From Oscillospiraceae bacterium (GTDB taxonomy: Bacteria > Bacillota > Clostridia > Oscillospirales > Oscillospiraceae), in assembly GCA_009781515.1 (NCBI GenBank), contig WQXY01000022.1, positions 1 through 36,558 on the forward strand: a DNA stretch of 36,558 nucleotides. Direction: 5' to 3'. The notes under the pieces were generated by a model, which was not told where the DNA came from, made no database searches, and saw nothing but the letters and a program-made list of their open reading frames with translations. Below are positions 25,540-33,097 of this stretch, in pieces. The first letter of the stretch is position 1. Each line of letters starts with the position of its first letter. Position numbers and translations under genes: made by a program.

Positions 25540-26458
25540 GGTGAGAACCGGGCTTCAAGCTTCTGCGGTTTGTCTTAAGGTAGAAATATAAGCAAACGCT
25601 TAAAAATGCTGTCATTAAAATTGATATCCACATAACCATAATCGTTCCCGTGATATCAGGGATACTCGTTTGCGGCACATTACCAAAATCGCCGCCGTCG
25701 GTGCTTCCGCCACCTGAACCTGTACCACCTGAGCCGCTGCCGCCTGAGCCGCTGCCGCCTGTACCTCCGCCACCTGTGCCGCCACCCGGAGGCGCGGGAC
25801 TTGGAGACGGACTGGGACTGGGACTTGGCGACGGGGATGGAGAGGGGCTCGGGGAGGGGCTTGGCGATGGGGATGGCGACGGGCTGGGCGTCGGGGACGG
25901 GGACGGACTTGGTGTTGGTATTTCTTCGTCATTTGCTACAATAACAACACTTCCTTGAATAACATTCGTATCTCGCAGTATTGTGACACCGCCAATTCTG
26001 CTGCTTGCAGGAGTACCGTCACGCGGTGCTGTTGTAAAACCTATATTTACGGAAGTGTTGCCAAGAACGGCATTTGCACTTACTTCAAAAACCAAGTTGG
26101 CAACAGCTCCGTTACCTGTCCAGTTTTGCGGTTCCATTGAGTTTACGAAAGAGAGCCACTGTGTGCCTTCTATTGTGCTAAGCTCATAGTTATTAAGAGG
26201 AAGGTCATCACGGCGAAGCTCTTCTACACGTATGAGAGACAGTGCATTTTCGTCAAATGTTATAACCAATCCGACTGCCGCAAATCCCGGAGCCGTATTG
26301 TTGCTGACAGTTATAGGAACTATTATAGTATCACCGGGGTGTGCAAGCACACCACGGGCAGCTGCAAAAGTCAGCGACGTATTTGCAGACGCTGAAAGTG
26401 GTATAGCTACGCTAAGCAGTAATACTGATATTAATAATAGTGTTAGAAGTTTTTTCAT
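25529..26458 (-). CDS. Single-cohesin surface protein with Ser-Pro linker and sortase-type tail
   Basis: Secreted protein of 309 residues. The ATG at 26458 (MKKLLTLLLISVLLLSVA, signal peptide to about residue 25) is preferred over one 12 nt upstream. Residues about 26-172 form a cohesin-like beta-sandwich: HPGDTIIVPITVSNN, GFAAVGLVITFDENALSL, NGAVANLVFEVSANA, and a last strand GSVVIV. Then a Thr/Ser-Pro linker (about 178-222), a Gly-Ser linker, and the motif VPQTS (261-265), a membrane helix and a basic end (KTNRRSLK). Cohesins bind dockerins with high affinity, and the gene just upstream encodes a dockerin protein 18 nt away, while the sortase gene overlaps the end. Inference: it is a wall-linked receptor for the dockerin protein. 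Confidence 0.85.
   Translation of the reverse strand: MKKLLTLLLISVLLLSVAIPLSASANTSLTFAAARGVLAHPGDTIIVPITVSNNTAPGFAAVGLVITFDENALSLIRVEELRRDDLPLNNYELSTIEGTQWLSFVNSMEPQNWTGNGAVANLVFEVSANAVLGNTSVNIGFTTAPRDGTPASSRIGGVTILRDTNVIQGSVVIVANDEEIPTPSPSPSPTPSPSPSPSPSPSPSPSPSPSPSPSPSPSPSPAPPGGGTGGGGTGGSGSGGSGSGGTGSGGGSTDGGDFGNVPQTSIPDITGTIMVMWISILMTAFLSVCLYFYLKTNRRSLKPGSHHDN
25797..25925. repeat. Hexamer-like low-complexity tract encoding the Ser-Pro linker
   Basis: On the plus strand repeated units such as GGACTGGGACTGGGACTT encode a run of Ser-Pro dipeptides on the minus strand. Codon use alternates enough to limit exact repeats, yet slippage is possible. An open plus-strand frame across this region is a by-product of the composition. 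Confidence 0.75.
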
Positions 26459-26476
26459 AATAAACACCATTCCTTA

Positions 26477-29206
26477 CTACCTGAGACTCGCTGCAGGTCT
26501 TGCAAAGAACAACGCAAGTATCCGCAGGTCTTGAATGTCAACCTGACCATTGCCGTTTAAGTCGGCAGCTTCTTCGTCTATCTCAATACCGGCTTCACCT
26601 TGCAAGTACCTTGCAAGCAAGATAAGGTCGGCAAGGTTTACATGCCCGTCGCCGTTGACATCACCAAGCAAAACACCGGGCACAGGATGAATAAGGATAG
26701 AAAAGTCTCTTTCAATTCTCATTGAACCGGGCAGCGTCAAGCCTATTTTGAACCTGAACGTCCCCTCCTCTTCGGGGATACCTGTTACACCATTTATACG
26801 CCCTGCATTAACATCAAGCACCAAGCCGGGCAAAGGCATATTCGGACGATAAATATTGTCGCCCTCCAAGACTTCCCACCTGAGCGAGCCTGCACCAAAG
26901 CCGATATCGTCTTGTGCAATATTTATTACTCCGCCGTACGGAACATTAACCGTACCTTCGGCAAGAGAAGATGAAACCACAGGCACTCTTGTATGATATC
27001 CGCGAATATATACATCACCATCGGTGTTTGTCGGCATAGTTATTTGCACGTATGAATGTAAACCCTCAGTCCAGTAATTTGTAGGACCGCCGATTTGAAC
27101 AGGTCCATGGTCTTTACCCGCGATAACCTCCCAACGTATAAATCCGCTGATACCAACAAGCGACCTCATTACGCCTTGAGTTCCGGGCATTACAGCACGT
27201 CTTTCTCTGTATAGTGCCGCTCCGGGTTCTCTGTCCCAGTTTTGCCTATGCCAGCCTGCAACATCGTCTTCACCTTTACGGATAACAAAACCAACGGTAT
27301 TTTCGATTTCAATGTAAAGGTAACGGCGCTCCCATATCCTAATATCAAAAACTCGTGAAATTACTGCACCGTCAATATTTTTGTTGAGCGGAACATTTGC
27401 TTCCATTTCGATAGAGAACTGATACGTCTTTGAACCGTCTTTTGGTTCGGGCTTGCCGTGTATAACAGCTGCTGCGTTGTTTATTGCCGGCGAGTAGAGC
27501 ATATCTAAATTAGTATTCTCTTTTAAGTCATCGTCAACAGTCCAGTCCCAATTAAATGTCATTCCCTCGGGATATAGGGCTTCAATTATGGCTTCATACT
27601 CATCATCTTCGGGTTCATCATCTTTATACCTGCGGTTGTGGTCCATGGCTTCGGGCAAATCTTTTTGCTCCGTAATAAAGACGGGGCGATCCCATATTTT
27701 AATTGAATATTCCTGTGTTATGGTTGCCACGTTGGAATTTGGCACCGTTGGCCGAAGCGTAACTGTTATATCATACTCACCTGCCCGCGAGGGTGTGCCT
27801 TGTGCCCCTGCAGTTGTAGAAGTGCTGAGAAACTTGATGTATTTTTCAAACACATCATCGTCAATTTCTTCTTCGTCATATACGAAATTTACACCCGGCG
27901 GCAAATTAGTAAACACCCATGTCCAGTACGGGTCGCCCGGGTCAGGCAGATTTAGAAACTCAATATCGGTTTCCCACCTGTATGGCTGCCCGACCATGCC
28001 GTCGGGTAAATCCTCACGTTTAAGCAGTTGAGGATGCTGCCATGTTTTTATTGAAAATTCCTTTTCTGCATATGCTATAGCAGTTGTATCAAACGAAGTT
28101 AATGTCACAACAAATGTAAATGTTTGCCCTGCCGCCCCCGATGTAGGTATGCCGGATATAACACCTGTATTTATATCAATGCTCAGTCCCGGCGGCAGAG
28201 GTGTTTTTACTTCATCAACACCCCATCTCCAAAGTTGAACATTCTCCGGCAGGTTTGCTGTGGTAATCGCAATTTCGTAATCCACTCCTAACATTCCGTC
28301 CGGCAAGGATGCCTGCGGGAATGTAATCGCCGGTAAAATTGTTATGATTATCGGAATTTCTTCAATTACCGCGGGAACTACAGGTCTTGTTATATAGGTG
28401 CCCGGGTCATTAATGTCTTCTACTGTTTCCATTGCTTTAGTATCTACTCTGAGAACGAACCCGCCCGGCCCGCCGACTATACCCGGTGCTAATATGGGCG
28501 TTGTGTTCGTAATCACACCACCTGTGTTAAAAGCATTTACTGTAAACTCCCAACCTGTCGGTATCCGTTGAAATGCATCTTCGAGCCACTCCATGCCGCT
28601 GGGAAGTGCAGGAATTCTCGCCTCGTATGGCTGCCCGACCATTCCCGTGGGCATACTTGGCGGGGGTATTTCTACCGACATCGGTGCTATGGATGCGGAT
28701 GCTCCCGATATATCAAGCGCTCCCTCACCGGGCTCCAATAACTCAGACAATCCCGAAAAATCGATATCTACATTATCATCGTAAAACAGTATCTCTTCAT
28801 ATAATGCTCTGATTGCAAAATCATCAATCGGCATTATAAATGAAAGGTATGCGAAATCCCCTTCAACATATTCTTCGACAAACTCCACATCAGCGAACCT
28901 GTCGTCCTTTTCCCATTTTATGAAACCATAGACAGGTGCATTAATAGTTGCCAAAGCTCCCGATTTTACCTCTGTCGGAATATCGGGATAGTAGAACCAA
29001 TATGCTGATTGAAACGGCTTAACCAAAGCATCTCTGTATAAGCGCTCTTTATCCGGCATTTCTATATAGATAAATTCCTCGGGTCCGACATCACCTGCGG
29101 TATTGCCGTCATTGACCTTTGAGAATATCATTGCCGCCACAAAAGTGCCTGCCATTAATAAGGACGTAATCAAAAACGCACATAAAACTTTTTTTACCAT
29201 ACTCAT
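26477..29206 (-). CDS. Dockerin-containing surface protein with Ig-like (He_PIG-type) repeats, no enzyme domain
   Basis: Exported protein of 909 residues with an N-terminal membrane/signal segment (about 4-28). A first region (about 40-180) is unassigned and acidic. Then putative Ig repeats open with a short motif: GMVGQPY at 188-194, GMLGVDY at 304, GMVGQPY at 403, a diverged copy at 521 and another near 750, several closing in GVISGIP or GRINGV. The last 60 residues are a type I dockerin: two EF-like loops with D849/N851/D853/D860 and D882/N884/N886/D893. Positions 10-11 of the loops are Leu-Ala and Ile-Gln. No glycosidase domain is present, unlike most dockerin proteins. AAGGAG precedes the ATG. 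The cohesin gene follows 18 nt later. Confidence 0.9.
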   Translation of the reverse strand: MSMVKKVLCAFLITSLLMAGTFVAAMIFSKVNDGNTAGDVGPEEFIYIEMPDKERLYRDALVKPFQSAYWFYYPDIPTEVKSGALATINAPVYGFIKWEKDDRFADVEFVEEYVEGDFAYLSFIMPIDDFAIRALYEEILFYDDNVDIDFSGLSELLEPGEGALDISGASASIAPMSVEIPPPSMPTGMVGQPYEARIPALPSGMEWLEDAFQRIPTGWEFTVNAFNTGGVITNTTPILAPGIVGGPGGFVLRVDTKAMETVEDINDPGTYITRPVVPAVIEEIPIIITILPAITFPQASLPDGMLGVDYEIAITTANLPENVQLWRWGVDEVKTPLPPGLSIDINTGVISGIPTSGAAGQTFTFVVTLTSFDTTAIAYAEKEFSIKTWQHPQLLKREDLPDGMVGQPYRWETDIEFLNLPDPGDPYWTWVFTNLPPGVNFVYDEEEIDDDVFEKYIKFLSTSTTAGAQGTPSRAGEYDITVTLRPTVPNSNVATITQEYSIKIWDRPVFITEQKDLPEAMDHNRRYKDDEPEDDEYEAIIEALYPEGMTFNWDWTVDDDLKENTNLDMLYSPAINNAAAVIHGKPEPKDGSKTYQFSIEMEANVPLNKNIDGAVISRVFDIRIWERRYLYIEIENTVGFVIRKGEDDVAGWHRQNWDREPGAALYRERRAVMPGTQGVMRSLVGISGFIRWEVIAGKDHGPVQIGGPTNYWTEGLHSYVQITMPTNTDGDVYIRGYHTRVPVVSSSLAEGTVNVPYGGVINIAQDDIGFGAGSLRWEVLEGDNIYRPNMPLPGLVLDVNAGRINGVTGIPEEEGTFRFKIGLTLPGSMRIERDFSILIHPVPGVLLGDVNGDGHVNLADLILLARYLQGEAGIEIDEEAADLNGNGQVDIQDLRILALFFARPAASLR

Positions 29207-29237
29207 TTTTATGATTACTCCTTTCAGTATTTTTAGG

Positions 29238-29307
29238 GGTCAAAAAATGGGTTGCGTCAAAATAATTGACCCGGCGCTACAACAATCATCTCCCGTGAAT
29301 GTGTAAA
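29238..29307. promoter_or_regulatory. Nested inverted repeats in the leader of the dockerin gene
   Basis: GGGTTGCG (29249-29256) faces CGCACAACCC (29298-29307) with a one-base bulge, and inside lies GTCAA-aataa-TTGAC (29256-29270); GGTCAA at 29238 also mirrors TTGACC at 29266. On the minus strand this lies 30-100 nt upstream of the dockerin ATG. It could be an operator or a structured leader. No riboswitch class is recognised. Confidence 0.4.
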
Positions 29308-29433
29308 CGCACAACCCTCTGTGGTGCATTTTACTACATTTTTCATAAAAAGTCAAGAGAAATGAACCATTTGAACTTTTACTCACAATATATTATGCTA
29401 AAAACACCATATACATTATATAGTAATGACCAC

Positions 29434-29463
29434 TCGACAACATACAAGAGAGCGTGGTATAGT
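29434..29463 (+). promoter_or_regulatory. Promoter of the 29500 gene, shared with its paralogue
   Basis: TCGACA (29434-29439), 18-nt spacer, TGG then TATAGT (29458-29463). Over 33 aligned bases it matches the promoter at 35824-35856 in 25, all differences being transitions. Confidence 0.6.
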
Positions 29464-29499
29464 GTACCTGAAAACAATGTTATTTTAAGAGGTTATAGC

Positions 29500-30843
29500 G
29501 TGAACAGAAAAAAGATTATCACAATAGCCGTTTGTGCCGTGCTGCTGTGCACAGGCATTATCGGCGTGCTTCTTTTTGCTGATAGCTGTAGGAAAAGCTC
29601 CGAGCAAAGGTACATTAATGAAGTGCTTGACACTATAGCTTCATGGGACAACTCATTTAACAACGCAGTCAACAGGAGTTTTAGAGTTATTTCCTACGTC
29701 GGTCTTACAAACTATTATGCGGACTATAAATATGACGGATTTGAGAGCGAGCGATTAACGCTGCGCTTTAACGCTGTTATAAGTAGCATGGAGGACTGGT
29801 TTTTTAGTTTATATTCAAACGAAATGTATAAGGTGGAAAACAGGGAAATCTCTGATTTTGAAAATTTGATTGAAATCTACTACGAAAGGATTGTAGAAAT
29901 TAACCTATTCAAAGCAATGATAGAAACTGACGGCATCTTTGAAGATTATCATACAAGATACAAACAGCTCTTTGAAAAAGCCGATACTTTAATTTCGCTT
30001 TATAACGAAAGCATTGATAGGGTTGGCAAAATAAATGATGCAAACGAGCGGTTTTTTGAAGCAGACAGAGAAGGAAAAGTTATTGCTTTTATCGACTACT
30101 TTAGTATGTGGATAGAGTATGGCGCGCACGATCCTTATCACGATATATATGTATTTACTAAAATAAATTCAGCACTAACTGATGCACAGACGTGGTTTTT
30201 ATCGTGGTATTTGGAAAAAATTGAGGAACTTTCCGTTTACACTGTAGATTTTGACGAAATTGATGATGCCGACAAAAGGTTTGAAAGCTTGATAGACGCG
30301 ATGATTGAACTTAATAATCTTTATGACCTTTATGATGAAGAACATGAAGTATTTCATATTTCGCCGAACGCACAGTTGATACAAAGCAAACTTGATGAAG
30401 CACTTGAGGGCAATCTTTCGGCACTTGAAAAACTCGGCTTGAAAATGATAGATGAAATGGATTATCACGAGGACGCAAAAGCAGCGACGATAGAGTATTT
30501 TTCCGATTTGTTTGAGGAGTGGAAAGAAGACCACAGAACAAACGAACAGCTTCCCTTATTCGCAGAGAAGCTGCAAAAAGCTCTAATCTTCGGAAAAGAA
30601 GTCCACGACGGCATCTTGGAGCAGGAACGCCGAGGCGGCAGCACGGGCGGCGGCAGTGGCGGCAGCGACGGAGTTCTTGTGGAATGTATTTGGCGGGACA
30701 ACAGATGTCAGCACCCGGGGCAGTGGATTTGGAACACCGATGATGACGGCAACGAAGTGCCGGACACAAGGGTTTGGGGCTGCGGCGTCAACTGGATTTT
30801 ATATGACTTAGACGGCAATTTTGTATCTTATATAATATACTAA
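29500..30843 (+). CDS. Membrane-anchored helical protein of unknown function (paralogue A)
   Basis: Protein of 447 residues not assigned to any family I know. The GTG at 29500 is chosen because AGAGG lies 7 nt upstream, the promoter ends 37 nt before it, and its paralogue begins at the matching position; an ATG 201 nt earlier precedes the promoter. A membrane segment (about 6-27) is followed by about 340 residues of acidic, aromatic-rich helical sequence with MEDWFF, ETDGIF and repeated helix-turn units, then a GGSTGGGSGGSDG linker (379-391) and a 55-residue C-terminal domain with three cysteines (VECIW, NRCQH, GCGVN). It is convergent with the flavodiiron gene and divergent from the dockerin gene. 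Confidence 0.75.
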   Translation: MNRKKIITIAVCAVLLCTGIIGVLLFADSCRKSSEQRYINEVLDTIASWDNSFNNAVNRSFRVISYVGLTNYYADYKYDGFESERLTLRFNAVISSMEDWFFSLYSNEMYKVENREISDFENLIEIYYERIVEINLFKAMIETDGIFEDYHTRYKQLFEKADTLISLYNESIDRVGKINDANERFFEADREGKVIAFIDYFSMWIEYGAHDPYHDIYVFTKINSALTDAQTWFLSWYLEKIEELSVYTVDFDEIDDADKRFESLIDAMIELNNLYDLYDEEHEVFHISPNAQLIQSKLDEALEGNLSALEKLGLKMIDEMDYHEDAKAATIEYFSDLFEEWKEDHRTNEQLPLFAEKLQKALIFGKEVHDGILEQERRGGSTGGGSGGSDGVLVECIWRDNRCQHPGQWIWNTDDDGNEVPDTRVWGCGVNWILYDLDGNFVSYIIY

Positions 30844-30850
30844 TAACATG

Positions 30851-31011
30851 AGCAATTGTCACGGTCAGGCTTTGTAACTGATTTTCGAAGAACGAGGCAA
30901 CGGCTCGCAAGCGAGACGTTAGATGCACGAGTGAAGCTATTAAGAACACGATGTTTTTTTAATAGCGAAGAGAAAATTAGTTATAGTGCCTGACGGTAGA
31001 TGACAATTGCT
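30851..31011. repeat. 161-nt nested inverted repeat, possible MITE or structured RNA
   Basis: Paired arms nest outward to inward: AGCAATTGTC (30851-30860) with GACAATTGCT (31002-31011), GTCAGGC (30864-30870) with GCCTGAC (30988-30994), TAACTGATTTTC (30875-30886) with GAAAATTAGTTA (30972-30983, one G-U type mismatch), and GCTATTAA (30936-30943) with TTAATAGC (30959-30966). A CTCGC-aa-GCGAG hairpin lies inside. The element fills the gap between two convergent genes. No clear target duplication is seen. Confidence 0.75.
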
Positions 31012-31036
31012 TCTATATTTAGATGACATTTTTTCT

Positions 31037-32884
31037 CTATATTGGCTCGAAGTCAACAACTCCATGCTTACACAACGGACAAATAAAATCATCGGGCAGA
31101 GGCTCACCCTCATAGACATATCCGCATATCTTGCAGACATATCCCTTTTTACTGCCCGAACCTCCGTCGCTGCCACTACTTTTTACAGGCTGCGGCTTGG
31201 GTTTGATATTGGCGAAATAATATGCGTAAGTGACGCTCGGCTCATTGGAAAACACGAGCGTTTCCCCGACTTCCGCAATAAAGAGCGAATGAGTGCCGTA
31301 ATCATTTTTTTCAATCACTTTCCCCGAAATAACAGCATTTGTGTACTTTGTCAAATATCTGATGCCGTTGGCAGTTCTCTCGTTTGTGCTGCAGTCGGCG
31401 AATTTGTCCGTGTCCCTTCCGCTTTGGAAACCAAAATGTTCAAAAACCTTAAACGGCGCACTTTCATCTAAAATACAAACATTAAACCCGCCTGTTTTTA
31501 CAATCATATCATGTGAATAGTTCTCCTTATTAACAGCAATCGCAATACGTTTAGGATTGCCCGTGATTTGCATGACTGTATTGATTATGCACCCGTTGTC
31601 TTTATTTTCGTCTTTGGTAATAAGCGCAAACAAACCGCATGGGATTTTGAACATTGCATTCGGAGCGACCTCCGGCAGCTTTGGCATAGACTGTGCAATT
31701 GCATCTGCCATAGCATCAATTTCTGCTGCCTGCTCCGCTTTGAGCGACGATTTAATGCTGACCTTATTATCGAGTATCTGCATCTTTTTGCAACTCTCTA
31801 TTTTTTCGCGTATCAGCTTTCCGCTCGTAGCCGCCCATGAACCGTTTTCGATTATAGCGACAGTACGTTTTTGAATGTTATGCGAAATTAAATCGTGTAA
31901 AAACGCCTCCATTGATACGAATATCCCCGCATTGTAAGTTGTGCTCGCAAAAACAAGGTGGCTCCACTTAAACGCCGCCGCTACAATCTCTGAGGCGGGA
32001 GTGACCGAAACATCAAACATTACAGTTTTTATTCCCCTATCCCGCAACTTGCACGAGAGCATCTCGGCTGCGTTTTCGGTGTTGCCGTAAACCGAAGCAT
32101 AAGCAATCATTACTCCGTTTTCTTCGGGCTCATAACTGCTCCATTGCTTGTATTTTGAAATAAAGTCATTTAACCTTTTTCGCCAAACAAAGCCATGCAG
32201 CGGGCAAATCATATTTATTTCAAGTGCCGCCGCTTTTCCAAGCAGCGCTTCCACTTGTGAACCGTACTTTCCTACTATGTTTGTGTAATAACGCCTCGCT
32301 TCGTCCATATAATCTCTTGCAAAATCCACCTCATCGGCAAAAATCGCACCGTTCAACGCACCAAAGCAACCAAATGCATCAGCCGAAAACAGGACTTTAT
32401 CGGTACTGTCATATGTGACCATTACCTCCGGCCAGTGCACCATGGGCGCCATGACAAAATGCAGTGTGTGCCGCCCTGTGCAGAGCGTATCTCCTTCGCT
32501 GACGATTTGCATCCGTGTGTCTATGTCGAAGTCAAATTCGTGAAATTGCTTGATAAAATCTGATGTTTTTTTGTTGCAAACAACTTTGACATCAGGATAA
32601 CACTCGAGCAAACCGCAAAGTCCGGCTGAGTGGTCGGGCTCCATGTGCTGGACAATTATATAGTCTAATTTTTTACCATCGAGTGCATACTTGAGGTTTT
32701 CGAAAAACCTCTGTACTACAGCTTTGTCGACCGTATCAAACAAGACGGTTCTATCATCTTTTAAGAGGTACGAATTATATGACACACCGTTTGGAACGGA
32801 GTAAACTCCCTCGAACATAGCAAGCCGCCTGTCATCAACGCCTATCCAAGTTAAGTCCTCTGTAATTTTCTTAATACAATGCAT
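31037..32884 (-). CDS. Flavodiiron protein fused to flavin reductase and rubredoxin domains
   Basis: Oxygen or nitric oxide reductase of 615 residues. The ATG at 32884 follows AAGGAG; an ATG 30 nt earlier is less likely. Residues 1-250 are the metallo-beta-lactamase-like diiron core with H80, E82, D84, H85, H150, D169 and H230. Residues about 257-400 are the flavodoxin domain (YASVYGNTENAA). About 410-560 is a flavin reductase-like FMN domain (GLFALITKDENKDNGCIINTV region), then a Gly/Ser linker and a C-terminal rubredoxin with C584, C587, C602 and C605 (CKICGYVYEG, CPLC). Having acceptor, reductase and rubredoxin in one chain would let it run on NAD(P)H directly. Likely role: protection of this anaerobe from oxygen or NO. 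Confidence 0.93.
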   Translation of the reverse strand: MHCIKKITEDLTWIGVDDRRLAMFEGVYSVPNGVSYNSYLLKDDRTVLFDTVDKAVVQRFFENLKYALDGKKLDYIIVQHMEPDHSAGLCGLLECYPDVKVVCNKKTSDFIKQFHEFDFDIDTRMQIVSEGDTLCTGRHTLHFVMAPMVHWPEVMVTYDSTDKVLFSADAFGCFGALNGAIFADEVDFARDYMDEARRYYTNIVGKYGSQVEALLGKAAALEINMICPLHGFVWRKRLNDFISKYKQWSSYEPEENGVMIAYASVYGNTENAAEMLSCKLRDRGIKTVMFDVSVTPASEIVAAAFKWSHLVFASTTYNAGIFVSMEAFLHDLISHNIQKRTVAIIENGSWAATSGKLIREKIESCKKMQILDNKVSIKSSLKAEQAAEIDAMADAIAQSMPKLPEVAPNAMFKIPCGLFALITKDENKDNGCIINTVMQITGNPKRIAIAVNKENYSHDMIVKTGGFNVCILDESAPFKVFEHFGFQSGRDTDKFADCSTNERTANGIRYLTKYTNAVISGKVIEKNDYGTHSLFIAEVGETLVFSNEPSVTYAYYFANIKPKPQPVKSSGSDGGSGSKKGYVCKICGYVYEGEPLPDDFICPLCKHGVVDFEPI

Positions 32885-32916
32885 GATAAAATCTCCTTGT
32901 GAATGTATGAACAAGC

Positions 32917-33035
32917 AAGAACCGCTTTAGCGGTTCTTTTATGCCTACAGATTACTTGGTGGGGAGGCGTATCCCACATCTCTTTGTATACCCAATGGGT
33001 GTGATAGTTGCCTGTTCTATCCTCAAATAATCTGT
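32917..33035 (-). promoter_or_regulatory. Multi-hairpin leader before the flavodiiron gene
   Basis: A closing 8-bp stem pairs 32947-32954 (ACAGATTA) with 33028-33035 (TAATCTGT). Inside are GTGGG/CCCAC (32959-32963 with 32973-32977), ACCC/GGGT (32990-33000) and GATAG/CTATC (33003-33007 with 33017-33021), which suggests a four-way junction. Nearer the gene is the hairpin AAGAACCGC-ttta-GCGGTTCTT (32917-32938), which has only a weak T tract on the minus strand. It fits a regulatory RNA, but no known class is recognised. Confidence 0.4.
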
Positions 33036-33097
33036 TTAGGGACTATGCCTAAATCCTATATCACAAATCTACCATATTCAATGCAATTCGTCAATTA

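Noticed and set aside
25650..25958. Plus-strand open frame across the Ser-Pro/Gly-Ser region
   Set aside because: It is the antisense shadow of the low-complexity linker; no ribosome site and no family pattern.
29299..29499. Upstream extension of the 29500 gene by 67 codons
   Set aside because: It would begin before the predicted promoter and has no match in the paralogue; the GTG at 29500 has a ribosome site.
32941..33035. Known riboswitch (c-di-GMP, FMN or NiCo type)
   Set aside because: The conserved core strings of these classes are absent, so only a general structured leader is reported.
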